Shown: positions 6,060 to 13,662 of the stretch, piece by piece
Position numbering within the stretch: the first letter of the stretch is position 1
Layout: each line of letters begins with the position of its first letter
From: a virus
Direction: 5' to 3' (one strand)
Virus record (IMG/VR): IMGVR_UViG_3300022187_000107
Location: 1 to 34,558 of that record
Length of the DNA stretch: 34,558 nt
Position numbers and translations under genes: made by a program
The notes under the pieces: generated by a model
What the model was told of the DNA's origin: nothing
Databases searched by the model: none
What the model saw: the letters and a program-made list of their open reading frames with translations, nothing else

Positions 6060-6407
6060 ATGCGTAAAATTGAATCACAAATGCTGCTCGCAATCCACTC
6101 CAAGAAAGATTGGAAGTGCGCCAATACACAAGTCTCTGTAGACTATTTCGCCCACGCTGATCGACTCATTGATCGCACAACTGTATATCTGCACGGTAGC
6201 CCAATCGCTCAGATCAGCCCCGATACAGTTACGATCTGCGACTATGGTTACCAAACACCTACAACTAAGTCAAGACTAAATGCTATTCTGCGTGAGCTGT
6301 GCGGCGCTGGTATCTACCAGAAGAATCACAAGTGGTTTGGCACAGCAATCGAAGAAGCGGATTGGGAGATCGAAAAGAACTCCCGTCACTGTTTTGTGCG
6401 AGGTTGA
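6060..6407 (+). CDS. Small conserved phage protein
   Basis: A 115-aa protein: IESQMLLAIHSKKDWKCANT, VYLHGSPIAQI, then YGYQTPTTKSRLNAIL and a C-terminal GAGIYQKNHKWF. The order (I..QM..AI......NT.V, VYLHG..IA, T.TTKSRLNA.L, Q....WF) is one I recall from many small phage proteins of unknown function. Preceded by a short form of the pre-start block (TAACTAACCCAA). Confidence 0.8.
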   Translation: MRKIESQMLLAIHSKKDWKCANTQVSVDYFAHADRLIDRTTVYLHGSPIAQISPDTVTICDYGYQTPTTKSRLNAILRELCGAGIYQKNHKWFGTAIEEADWEIEKNSRHCFVRG

Positions 6408-6412
6408 TCAGC

Positions 6413-6586
6413 ATGGCTCACTACATCCAACGACGAGATCACACCAACACCGTGGAAACAATTGATGAATTTGAAACAGCTAAAGAAGCCTACAGAGCGG
6501 CACGTGAATATAACTTGGCGGATCCCACGGCTGTCCATTATGTGGCTAAGAAAGCCTGTAAAGCTTGGCTAGAAAGCGCAGCCTGA
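6413..6586 (+). CDS. Small conserved phage protein
   Basis: A 57-aa protein from ATG 6413, 5 nt after the previous stop. It has ETIDEFETAKEAYRAAREY and ends VAKKACKAWL. The pattern TIDEF.T..EA......EY followed by a Lys/Cys/Trp motif is one I recall from tiny phage proteins. Longer in-frame upstream sequence overlaps the previous gene and is rejected. Function unknown. Confidence 0.65.
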   Translation: MAHYIQRRDHTNTVETIDEFETAKEAYRAAREYNLADPTAVHYVAKKACKAWLESAA

Positions 6587-6669
6587 CTTACTTCGGTGCG
6601 CTTTAATTCACACAGAAACATTGATGATAGTCCTCTGCCCCTCAACCCCTCGACTTACTAACTGACACT

Positions 6670-6777
6670 ATGGCCCTCATCATTGCCGGAAGTTTTTTAT
6701 TTGGTTTGGGAGTCGCCTTGCGTTCTCCCATTTTTATGGTTGCAGGTCTTGCGATCATGTTGTTAAGACCTAAGTAG
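6670..6777 (+). CDS. Tiny membrane peptide
   Basis: A 35-aa peptide made of two hydrophobic runs (ALIIAGSFLFGLGVAL and FMVAGLAIMLL) around a short RSP turn, ending RPK. It could be a hairpin membrane protein. ATG 6670 follows an 83-nt gap with no other feature and the stop is 5 nt before a terminator-like hairpin, which supports a separate transcript end here. Function unknown. Confidence 0.5.
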   Translation: MALIIAGSFLFGLGVALRSPIFMVAGLAIMLLRPK

Positions 6778-6782
6778 GTTGC

Positions 6783-6827
6783 GAAGGCTATTACCGTTCG
6801 GTTAGTCTGAACGGCGTGCCTTCTTTT
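6783..6827 (+). terminator. Two-part stem-loop terminator
   Basis: Outer stem GAAGGC (6783-6788) / GCCTTC (6818-6823) and inner stem CCGTTC (6794-6799) / GAACGG (6809-6814), followed by TTTTGT. It ends 4 nt before the next ATG (6832). Alternatively it is a leader hairpin controlling that gene. Confidence 0.6.
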
Positions 6828-6831
6828 GTCG

Positions 6832-7086
6832 ATGAAATCAAGTGAGCACATTCTTTATCAAGTACCAGCACACTGGGTAACTGCTTTGATAAAAGATGAT
6901 TTTAGTGTGTTTAATGAACAGCCCGATGACCGCCCTGCATTTACTCAATTTGTGTCCAACTTTATCGAAGGAGGAACAATCTTATCTGTAGGGCACTCGC
7001 CCTACTTCAGTAAACATCACGACGCTAGACCTTACGGTGTGTTACCTTGTGACGTAGTAGACGTTAAAGTCGCCTACGATTACTGA
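6832..7086 (+). CDS. Small protein, paralogue of 3343-3600
   Basis: An 84-aa protein from ATG 6832 (a TTG two codons upstream lies in the terminator T tract). It shares with the gene at 3343 the N-terminal YQVPAHWVTALIKDDFS block and the C-terminal FSKHHDARPYGVLPCD block, while the middle differs. This is the second member of the DUF6926-like pair in the window. Function unknown; the two HDA.PYGVL.CD signatures are the best conserved part. Confidence 0.78.
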   Translation: MKSSEHILYQVPAHWVTALIKDDFSVFNEQPDDRPAFTQFVSNFIEGGTILSVGHSPYFSKHHDARPYGVLPCDVVDVKVAYDY

Positions 7087-7098
7087 CTATCGACAAAC

Positions 7099-7455
7099 AT
7101 GAACGAATCTGTCTTTGTAAACCCAAGATTATTGGGCACTTGTCCGAAATGCAATAAGAAGGAGCAAGTGACGATCGAATCAAAGCCGACTAAGGAAAAG
7201 TACACGAGGCGGCGAAAAGAATGCCGAGCTTGTGGTCACAGGGTGACAACGTATGAGGTTGATGAATGTTTCTACACACAAGCTAAAACCATGCTTCGCA
7301 ACGTACAAAATATGTTAAAGCTGTTTAAAGAAACTAAGGAACACCAAGGTTGCAATCAATGTGTGCACAGTGGTCGCGATGGATGCAGCTACGATTTCCC
7401 CGAGTTCAACACGCCGGAGGCGATTGACTGCATTTTTTACGAGACGGCTAGTTAA
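7099..7455 (+). CDS. NrdR-like zinc-ribbon protein without ATP-cone
   Basis: A 118-aa protein. C15-x2-C18 and C42-x2-C45 form a zinc ribbon, and the segment YTRRRKECRACGHRVTTYE closely follows the NrdR ribbon, the part that binds NrdR boxes upstream of ribonucleotide reductase genes. The ATP-cone of NrdR is absent; instead there is a helix and a second Cys set (C85, C88, C96, C111). It is probably a DNA-binding regulator or NrdR mimic. Lies 12 nt after the previous gene. Confidence 0.7.
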   Translation: MNESVFVNPRLLGTCPKCNKKEQVTIESKPTKEKYTRRRKECRACGHRVTTYEVDECFYTQAKTMLRNVQNMLKLFKETKEHQGCNQCVHSGRDGCSYDFPEFNTPEAIDCIFYETAS

Positions 7456-7503
7456 CTAAACAGCACAGATAGCAAAACACGTTAAGTTGAGAGCTTTCAG
7501 AAA

Positions 7504-7605
7504 ATGTTTATTTATAAGCGACTTAAACGAGATGTAAGACAGAATGTAACTAAGACAAACAGATCAACGTGTGCTCTATGCTACCGTATCAAAGGTTTTA
7601 ACTAA
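7504..7605 (+). CDS. Possible tiny basic protein
   Basis: A 33-aa frame from ATG 7504 with many Lys/Arg (YKRLKRDVRQ) and a CALC motif near the C-terminus. It ends 3 nt before the ATG at 7609, a spacing typical of coupled genes here. It is too short for certainty and could be chance. Confidence 0.35.
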   Translation: MFIYKRLKRDVRQNVTKTNRSTCALCYRIKGFN

Positions 7606-7608
7606 GCC

Positions 7609-7779
7609 ATGCAGACTTCCAAAGAACTTCAAAGCTTTGATGTGTTCAGTCGAAAGACAGGAGCATGGAAATTTTTGTGCGCCGTGGAGGCGTACACACG
7701 AGACGAAGCAAAAGAGCAAGCAATGCGGGAGCATCACATCGGAAACTGGAACAATGTCTGCGTTTACCCAACGAAATGA
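7609..7779 (+). CDS. Small hypothetical protein
   Basis: A 56-aa protein, MQTSKELQSFDVF..., with WKFLCAVEAYTRDEAKEQA and WNNVCVYP, a beta-alpha-beta look like other small early proteins in this window. ATG 7609 fits the spacing after the preceding tiny frame. A longer frame covering the same bases in another phase (7571-7807) has unlikely composition and is not used. Function unknown. Confidence 0.55.
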   Translation: MQTSKELQSFDVFSRKTGAWKFLCAVEAYTRDEAKEQAMREHHIGNWNNVCVYPTK

Positions 7780-7871
7780 CGCTCACCTATTTACAGGATC
7801 AGTCTGAAGCGCTATGATTGACGGGCGGCACCGGCCCCTAACGTGGTGCGAACACCCAATCCCTTAATTAA

Positions 7872-8294
7872 ATGACCATCAAACTACCTGCAATTCTCAA
7901 GCTCGCAGACACAGCAGCCGGCGCTTGGAGCGAATGTGACCAAGCACTGGCTTCAGTCAACGAATCATTCGGTGTTCCATTCGAAGCTGCTCGTGACAAC
8001 TTGCTGGCAGATGTGACACAAGCAGACGGCGAAGGTTTCGATCTCGGCTTGTTTAGTGGTGCCGACAGCAAGTTTAAGTTCCCTCAGTACAAGACAAACA
8101 TCGTTGTCCGTATTTCTCGTAAGCCCACGCCGCACAGCAAATTGCAGAAACTGGCAGACAAAGTATCTGACCTTGAACAGCAGTTGAAAGTCGCCAAGCT
8201 CAAGCTAAAGCAACAGGCCGAGCTGTTAGTACAAACAGGCGAATGCGATCAGCTCACAGAGAAAATTTCACTCGCTTTCACCCGTTTGAAATGA
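7872..8294 (+). CDS. Hypothetical protein, first gene of MoxR-vWA operon
   Basis: A 140-aa protein. The N-terminal two thirds are globular (KLADTAAGAWSECDQALA; GEGFDLGLFSGADSKF), and residues about 95-130 are a coiled coil (KLQKLADKVSDLEQQLKVAK). No family recognised. It opens a chain of seven genes with 1-4 nt overlaps, so its stop overlaps the ATG at 8291. The 92 nt upstream contain a small hairpin (GCACC 7828-7832 / GGTGC 7845-7849) but no clear promoter. Confidence 0.75.
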   Translation: MTIKLPAILKLADTAAGAWSECDQALASVNESFGVPFEAARDNLLADVTQADGEGFDLGLFSGADSKFKFPQYKTNIVVRISRKPTPHSKLQKLADKVSDLEQQLKVAKLKLKQQAELLVQTGECDQLTEKISLAFTRLK

Positions 8295-8425
8295 GAGACA
8301 AAGCAGTTAACGCAGGTGCTGTGTTGCTCGCCTCACTTGGCATGGCTTTTACGGCTTTAGGCATCATCGGGTTTGATCCGACTCCTTCTGTTTACAACCA
8401 CCCCTCCATTCAGTGCAAACAATGA
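8291..8425 (+). CDS. Tiny membrane protein in MoxR-vWA operon
   Basis: A 44-aa protein from ATG 8291, which overlaps the previous stop (ATGA), and whose own stop overlaps the next ATG at 8422 (ATGA). One transmembrane segment covers about residues 9-27 (AGAVLLASLGMAFTALGII); the N-terminus is charged and the tail short. Being coupled on both sides is good evidence that it is a real gene. It may anchor the operon's complex to the membrane, which is inference. Confidence 0.65.
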   Translation: MRDKAVNAGAVLLASLGMAFTALGIIGFDPTPSVYNHPSIQCKQ

Positions 8426-9618
8426 ATCACTACTTCCTCGCTTGTTCAATCTCTGCCACAGTTCGTCAAAGCGTACAGATCTCCTTCGACGATCTTAAAC
8501 TTCCAGATCAAACCATTAAAACACTACGAGAAAAGAACACTGTTTCAATTCGGCCGTCTCTGTCAAACGCACTCAAGCACAAACTAGACAGCTTGCGTGC
8601 GATACAGCGTGAGTTGTATGACGAATGCACCATTCACTTCGGTGATGCTCACTTCGTAACTGAAGGTTATTTCTACAAAGCACATGAGTACATTAAAGAC
8701 ATTAAGTACTCTGCAGAGGTAGCTAACGAAGAACTGCGCGAGCTTTGGGATCAAGAGTATGCGGCTTGGCAAGAAACAGCCGAAAACATTCTCCGCCCTT
8801 TGTTTAAAGACGAGGAAGAATACGATCTAGCCTTCCAGGCGTATATGAAAGTATTTCCTACGAAAGCTGCCTACCACGCTCCGGTTCGTGTATCGGTAGT
8901 TGGCCCGCTACCCGTAGTGCTTGAAACAGCAGATGAACCGATCGCCGGCGACATTAAATCGTTGCTCGCTTACGAAAACAACATCAACACAGCCAAGGTT
9001 TTAGAAGCGGCCAAAGCCTCTGCCGCCGACAGAGCGCTCACCTTGAGCGCTGAGCTTTTAGATGATCTTGATGTTCGTACGATAACAAAGATCGGTAAGC
9101 AACAAACTGGTTCTGACAAGAAACGGGGTAGCTGGGAGATCACAGCCAACAAACTAAAGCTCATTAGCGATTCCGTTCCGGGATTTGACCAGCTTTCTGT
9201 GCTTGCAGAGCGATTGCTGGACTGTGGCAAATTGCTTACTTCGCCAGATAAATCAACCTATCGCCAAGCTCAGCAAGAATTTCAAGTTATTCAAACTACC
9301 ATCAGGGAAGAACTTGAAAGCATCTGCAACAGTCGAGACGAATCTAAAGGACTTGAGAAGCTGAAACAATCTCTAGCTCTGTCATCTAAGTACAAAACAT
9401 TATGCGAGCGCATTAAAGGAGCTGAGAACAGTTCGCATCTTAATCTTCTGATGTCCGAAGCAAACGTAGAGATCGATGTTTACGAACAACGAGCTAAGAA
9501 CCTACGTCGACTTATCGAACGCCGAAAAGAACTAATCTCAGCGGCCGACGAAAACCTTGAGGAACTAATTACGGACATCAATCAGCCACAACCTGAATCA
9601 ATTGCTTGTGACTTTTAA
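8422..9618 (+). CDS. MoxR-vWA partner protein, DUF3150-like
   Basis: A 398-aa protein from ATG 8422 (a GTG three codons upstream is possible). Helical throughout: residues about 45-120 hold SLSNALKHKLDSLRAIQREL and a long charged helix, and the C-terminal 150 residues are coiled coil (YEQRAKNLRRLIERRKEL). Position and architecture resemble DUF3150-type proteins, which I recall next to MoxR-type ATPases and CobT/vWA proteins in phage operons; sequence support is weak. It is probably the substrate or adaptor subunit of the complex made by the genes at 9815 and 10999. Confidence 0.7.
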   Translation: MNHYFLACSISATVRQSVQISFDDLKLPDQTIKTLREKNTVSIRPSLSNALKHKLDSLRAIQRELYDECTIHFGDAHFVTEGYFYKAHEYIKDIKYSAEVANEELRELWDQEYAAWQETAENILRPLFKDEEEYDLAFQAYMKVFPTKAAYHAPVRVSVVGPLPVVLETADEPIAGDIKSLLAYENNINTAKVLEAAKASAADRALTLSAELLDDLDVRTITKIGKQQTGSDKKRGSWEITANKLKLISDSVPGFDQLSVLAERLLDCGKLLTSPDKSTYRQAQQEFQVIQTTIREELESICNSRDESKGLEKLKQSLALSSKYKTLCERIKGAENSSHLNLLMSEANVEIDVYEQRAKNLRRLIERRKELISAADENLEELITDINQPQPESIACDF

Positions 9619-9818
9619 TGACGCGCACAATTTACGTAATCAAAACAGAAGAGGGTTATCTTACCGCCGATGGATCTGCTACAGCGGATCCCTTCGAAGC
9701 TATCTCATTTGTAGATCCAGAGGTTGCAGGTAAAAAAGTTCGCCAAGCGGCCCTTCAATCAACTAAGGGCTTAACTATTTGTCCTGTTGAAGTTCAATTC
9801 CCCAAACCAATCAAATGA
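9618..9818 (+). CDS. Small hypothetical protein in MoxR-vWA operon
   Basis: A 66-aa protein whose ATG shares one base with the previous stop (TAATG) and whose stop overlaps the next ATG (9815). Beta-rich: TIYVIKTEEGYLTAD, then FVDPEVAGKKVRQAA and ICPVEVQFPK. No family recognised. The overlap with both neighbours ties its expression to the ATPase. Confidence 0.7.
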   Translation: MTRTIYVIKTEEGYLTADGSATADPFEAISFVDPEVAGKKVRQAALQSTKGLTICPVEVQFPKPIK

Positions 9819-11002
9819 ACAACAAACTGTTTGCCAAGCTTCAAAACTTCCGAGGTGCTCTTAACGCCGCCACGCTGGAAAGAACTGATGTAATTGACGG
9901 TTTGCTTAGTTGTCTGTTGTCTAAGCAGAACGCCTTTCTTCTCGGCGCACCTGGCACAGGTAAATCCGATTTGGTTAGAAACATCTGCAAAGGAGTCAAG
10001 GGAGTAAATTACTTCGGCTACTTGCTGACACCTACTACAGACCCTTCAGAAGTTTTTGGCCCAGTGGCTGTAACTAAACTGCTGAAAGATGAGTATCAAC
10101 GAGACGTCAACGGTTATTTACCTTCGGCGCACGTTGGTTTCCTGGATGAACTTTTTCGGGGTTCCTCCGCAATCTTGAATTCTTTACTTACTTTGCTCAA
10201 CGAAAGGACTTTCAATAACGGCAAAGAGACTATCATCACTCCTCTACAAAGCATCGTCGCCGCGACAAACAGCTGGCCCGAGGAAGAATCACTTCAAGCG
10301 TTCAGTGATCGATTTCTTTTCCGCCCCACGGTGCATACGCTCAAGAAACCGGCCTCGAAGCGAATTCTTGACCAATGGGCGCTCGGCATCGAACAACGTC
10401 CGGAAGTCGGTGAACACATTTCGCTTGAAGAGCTCAGCATTCTTCAAGACGAAGCAGAAAAAGTAAAGATATCTATTGAGTTTTTGGATAAATTTAACAG
10501 CATCTGGGAACTCTTGTCGCAACGAGGTATTGCGATTAGCGATCGTCGCCGCGTTCAGATTCTTAAGTTTCTTAGGGCTTGGGCAGTTGTTCAAGGCGAC
10601 GATACACTTCACCCTGAGCATATGCACAACAGCATTGTGCACATCGTGTATACAAGCTCTGATGATCAGCAAGTTATATGCGAAGTGTTAGAGCAGGAGA
10701 TTCCCACAGCGGCAAAACTTTTTGCCGATGCTAAACGGGCTACTTCCGGTGTTATGGCTGAGTTTCAGGCCACCGTGCACCGCAGCCGTGCAAATAATTT
10801 GGAAGGTTTAAACGAATATGTGACGATGCTGCGCAAGTATCACAAAGACGTCAATACAGTTAAAGGTAAGGTAGATGAGCTCCTAATAAGTGATCGCATT
10901 AAAATGTCCGCGTCTGAGCGTATGAACGGAGTAAAACTCACACAACAGCTCCAGAACAACTTGGATTCCATCGCCCGCGAAATCTCGGAGATCGCACAAT
11001 GA
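9815..11002 (+). CDS. RavA/MoxR-type AAA+ ATPase
   Basis: A 395-aa ATPase of the MoxR branch of AAA+ proteins. Seen: Walker A GAPGTGKS (44-51), Walker B GFLDE (108-112) followed by the MoxR/RavA-like AILNSLLTLLNERTF, sensor 1 AATN (149-152), arginine finger in FSDRF (163-167), and SDRRR (242-246) at the sensor 2 lid, as in RavA. The C-terminal 100 residues form a helical extension. MoxR proteins act with vWA partners as chaperones that remodel or activate target complexes; relatives in cyanophages are often annotated cobS. The vWA partner is the next gene (4-nt overlap). Target unknown. Confidence 0.88.
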   Translation: MNNKLFAKLQNFRGALNAATLERTDVIDGLLSCLLSKQNAFLLGAPGTGKSDLVRNICKGVKGVNYFGYLLTPTTDPSEVFGPVAVTKLLKDEYQRDVNGYLPSAHVGFLDELFRGSSAILNSLLTLLNERTFNNGKETIITPLQSIVAATNSWPEEESLQAFSDRFLFRPTVHTLKKPASKRILDQWALGIEQRPEVGEHISLEELSILQDEAEKVKISIEFLDKFNSIWELLSQRGIAISDRRRVQILKFLRAWAVVQGDDTLHPEHMHNSIVHIVYTSSDDQQVICEVLEQEIPTAAKLFADAKRATSGVMAEFQATVHRSRANNLEGLNEYVTMLRKYHKDVNTVKGKVDELLISDRIKMSASERMNGVKLTQQLQNNLDSIAREISEIAQ

Positions 11003-12546
11003 CACAAACTCGCCGTGAATTTTTACGCATTGTTGAAAATCAGCCGCTGACTCTTTATTGCGGCGCACTGGCTGATTTTCTTTGGGATGATTTTGTGCGA
11101 GATCAACGCCCCAGTGTCAATTTTTTGATCAACAACTATGAAATTACGCAACTAAGTCGATTTGGTAAAGAAATTTTTCAACGTCTTTATGACGAGGATC
11201 AAGTCAAGTGGCTTGTGAGCGAGCAAGACGTTGAAGATTATTTTCGTGCCGTGTGCGACGGGATGCCTACAAAGCTTCCTGAGAACTACCGACCGGAAAA
11301 CGGTGTGTGGTTCGCGATTATGGACGAACTGACTAACGCTGCAGGTTGGCCTTTGCTGCTGCACCGCTGCGTGGGCGATCAGTTTGCTTCGGGAAACAAC
11401 GCAGTGATGCTGCTTAATGAACTTGCGGAAGCCATCGAGCAGGCGATAGCCGAGCAAGCTTTCGATGTGGAACTACTAACCAAAAGCGGACAACAATTGC
11501 AGGAACTACGGGAGAAGTTCCAAAGAGAAACAGCTAAAGGCAACACCAGCAAGGCTACCGAAATCAGACAGCAAGCAAAGGATTTGATCAACAAGATCAA
11601 TGATGCAATTCAGGAGGCTAGAGAACAGGTCGGTGCTGAAGCGAGCAAAATGGTTGACAGCGTCAACAAAGCTAACGACGAGCTACAGGAACAGATGGGA
11701 AATCTGTTCGGAGATACTGCAGGTCAGGGCGCCTCGTCCGGCACTCTGGCAGAAAAGAAAGCTCTGGCGAAACGGCTGAACCGCAACCAAACATTGCGTA
11801 AAATAGCCACGCGGCTCGGAACGCTGAGGCGTATATGGGGCGAGCGGAAGCGTGCTCGTAAGGCGAAAAGCAATTACGAGAACATCACCGGTGCCAAGTT
11901 CGACAACAACGTAACGCAGGCGTTCCCCAGCGAAATTGCTTTAGCGGCCACGCCGCAAGGGCGGGCGTTGTTCGCTTTAAAATATTCTGAACGCACTTTA
12001 CTCACCAAAGATTACACAGCTAGCCGTAAGGATCTGGGAAAGGGTCCGATCGTTATGTACATCGACGTTTCCGGATCAATGACAGGAGCCAGCGAAATCT
12101 GGTCCAAAGCCATTGCATTTGTTATTGCCGAAGAAGCTCTCAAACAACGTCGAAAGGTACAAATCAACCTGTTCGACACATTCATTCAAAACAGTGTGAC
12201 AATCGAACCAGACAAAGCTAGCACTTCGAAGTTGTTGGACTTTGTCGGCGACTGGTTTCTGAAGGGCGGCACAAGCTTCAACAGCGTCATTGACCACGCC
12301 CTAAAAAATACAGAGCTGACAAAGAACAGTGATGTCTTGATGATTACCGACGGGGAGTCGGCAGTTAACGATGCCTTTGTTAAGCGCCTTAACGCATTTA
12401 AAGAATCTACTGGTACTCAATGGACGACGTTCTGCATCGCTAAACATCTTCCCCCTGTAGTCGCAACATTTAGTGACGAGAGCTACACCGTAGACACCTC
12501 TGATGACAATAATGTTGTAGACGCTATTCAAAAAGCAATCCGATGA
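10999..12546 (+). CDS. vWA-domain protein, ViaA/CobT-like
   Basis: A 515-aa protein. Residues 1-150 are helical, 150-290 are charged and coiled-coil-like (EQAIAEQAFDVELLTKSG; ANDELQEQMGNLFG), and 350-515 are a von Willebrand A domain with a complete metal site: DVSGS (356-360), T425 in KGGTSF, and D451 in TDGES. The block YSERTLLTKDY before the vWA domain resembles ViaA. Such proteins pair with MoxR ATPases, carrying substrate through the metal site. The start overlaps the ATPase stop by 4 nt, so equal production is likely. Confidence 0.87.
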   Translation: MTQTRREFLRIVENQPLTLYCGALADFLWDDFVRDQRPSVNFLINNYEITQLSRFGKEIFQRLYDEDQVKWLVSEQDVEDYFRAVCDGMPTKLPENYRPENGVWFAIMDELTNAAGWPLLLHRCVGDQFASGNNAVMLLNELAEAIEQAIAEQAFDVELLTKSGQQLQELREKFQRETAKGNTSKATEIRQQAKDLINKINDAIQEAREQVGAEASKMVDSVNKANDELQEQMGNLFGDTAGQGASSGTLAEKKALAKRLNRNQTLRKIATRLGTLRRIWGERKRARKAKSNYENITGAKFDNNVTQAFPSEIALAATPQGRALFALKYSERTLLTKDYTASRKDLGKGPIVMYIDVSGSMTGASEIWSKAIAFVIAEEALKQRRKVQINLFDTFIQNSVTIEPDKASTSKLLDFVGDWFLKGGTSFNSVIDHALKNTELTKNSDVLMITDGESAVNDAFVKRLNAFKESTGTQWTTFCIAKHLPPVVATFSDESYTVDTSDDNNVVDAIQKAIR

Positions 12547-12785
12547 CCATCGATGCCGGTGAAGTTTTTAACGATTTAATCGCTGAGTACAGCACAGCAC
12601 AAAAACTAAGGGAGCAGGCGGATTTCCCCGCGCCGAACAGTGTGGGGATGTTCTTTATGAACGAGGGCCAGCTGCACGTTTCAGCCTTGGCTGAAGACGG
12701 GTACACGGTAGTGTGGAGACGCATAGGCGAGCCGGACGGACCTTGCGGCGCATGGCCAGACGGTCCTGACACCCTGTGGGTTTAG
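12543..12785 (+). CDS. Small hypothetical protein, last gene of MoxR-vWA operon
   Basis: An 80-aa protein whose ATG overlaps the vWA stop by 4 nt. An N-terminal helix (DAGEVFNDLIAEYSTAQKL) is followed by beta strands (VGMFFMNEGQLHVSALAED; YTVVWRRIG) and a Gly/Pro/Trp tail. No family recognised. It closes the chain of overlapping genes; a promoter follows at 12805. Confidence 0.72.
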   Translation: MTIDAGEVFNDLIAEYSTAQKLREQADFPAPNSVGMFFMNEGQLHVSALAEDGYTVVWRRIGEPDGPCGAWPDGPDTLWV

Positions 12786-12804
12786 GAAGTCTTTAGATGG
12801 CTGC

Positions 12805-12833
12805 TTGCAATGCCATTGAAAAGCCTCTACTAT
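12805..12833 (+). promoter_or_regulatory. Probable promoter
   Basis: TTGCAA (12805-12810), 17-nt spacer, TACTAT (12828-12833), ending 25 nt before the ATG at 12859. The spacing and short leader fit a sigma70-type promoter that separates the next gene from the MoxR-vWA operon. Confidence 0.5.
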
Positions 12834-12858
12834 CTACCTGTCAAAGCCCTTGGCTCTC

Positions 12859-13605
12859 ATGTTCAATTACACGCTCAAAGGAAAGGATCTAACCAAAGAC
12901 GAGGCGGTAGCTCTCGCGGAAGCCACCTCGTCCTCTCCTGTCAAGATCGAACTTGCATCAATTCTGAACCTTCGCAAGGTAGACAGCGCAAAGCTTTTCA
13001 AGCTTTCGGTTGAGAAGAAATCTCCAGAGCTCGCGAACCTAGCATGGAAGATTTCCATCGATGACACTTCGGAAGGCCCCGTGGCTACGGTGAAGCAACT
13101 CGAAGTGAAGGCTCCTCAGCGCCCCGTGGATCATCTGCTGGAGGATCTCCACAGGTCTAACGGACTTTGGGCGGTCGGAACTGCAATGATCCTCAGCTCA
13201 GCCAGCAACGGGTCTTGGTGGACGCTCCGCCAAATCGCAAGCTACTGGGTAAACAACTTAGAAGTATCTCCTAAATCAGTGTTGTTCCAGGGCTTCGAGC
13301 TCATGAACGGCGCGTGGCAGCCTAAGGATTACCGGGCAGGTGTCTCTCGTCGCGAAACTTTCCACGTCTCTCCGGTGTATATCTGCTTGCGCGACGCTCT
13401 GCAATGGCTGATGAAAAACGATCTGGTTGAACGGCGCAGCAACATCTCACGGGGAAGCCGTGATGAAAATCAAACTCCGCAAGTAAACGCCATGTTGCGT
13501 CCTTTCTACAGCGTTCATCTGAATGAACGGGGAAAAGAAATGATCGAGCTCTGGGGCGACGCAGATCAGTTCATTATGAACTCTTTTAAATCTCGCTTGC
13601 GCTAA
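12859..13605 (+). CDS. Hypothetical protein, possible winged-helix
   Basis: A 248-aa protein from ATG 12859 (a TTG three codons upstream is in frame). The N-terminal 100 residues are Lys/Glu-rich. The C-terminal half resembles a winged-helix fold: WWTLRQIASYWVNN, then LRDALQWLMKNDLVERRS (recognition-like helix and wing), and YSVHLNERGKEMIELW at the end, as in PadR/MarR-type regulators. That reading is weak and by pattern only. It has its own promoter and its own terminator, so it is a single-gene unit between the MoxR-vWA operon and polA. Confidence 0.75.
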   Translation: MFNYTLKGKDLTKDEAVALAEATSSSPVKIELASILNLRKVDSAKLFKLSVEKKSPELANLAWKISIDDTSEGPVATVKQLEVKAPQRPVDHLLEDLHRSNGLWAVGTAMILSSASNGSWWTLRQIASYWVNNLEVSPKSVLFQGFELMNGAWQPKDYRAGVSRRETFHVSPVYICLRDALQWLMKNDLVERRSNISRGSRDENQTPQVNAMLRPFYSVHLNERGKEMIELWGDADQFIMNSFKSRLR

Positions 13606-13635
13606 CAGTTCAAGTAAACTTTCGAAACGCCGCTC

Positions 13636-13662
13636 AGCCCTGCGAAAGCGGGGCTTTCTTTT
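13636..13662 (+). terminator. Intrinsic terminator
   Basis: 8-bp stem AGCCCTGC (13636-13643) / GCGGGGCT (13648-13655) with one T-G pair and a GAAA tetraloop, then TTTCTTTT. It runs right up to the polA ATG at 13663, so polymerase mRNA either reads through or starts inside the preceding unit; no separate promoter is visible. Confidence 0.88.

Noticed and set aside
10289-10672. 127-aa minus-strand frame within the MoxR ATPase gene
   Set aside because: It is antisense to conserved AAA+ coding sequence and has no family-like motifs.
9815-12546. Calling the ATPase and vWA genes cobS and cobT of cobalamin synthesis
   Set aside because: The lid motif SDRRR and the ViaA-like block before the vWA domain are nearer to RavA/ViaA, and no cobalamin genes are nearby. 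General MoxR-vWA wording is safer.
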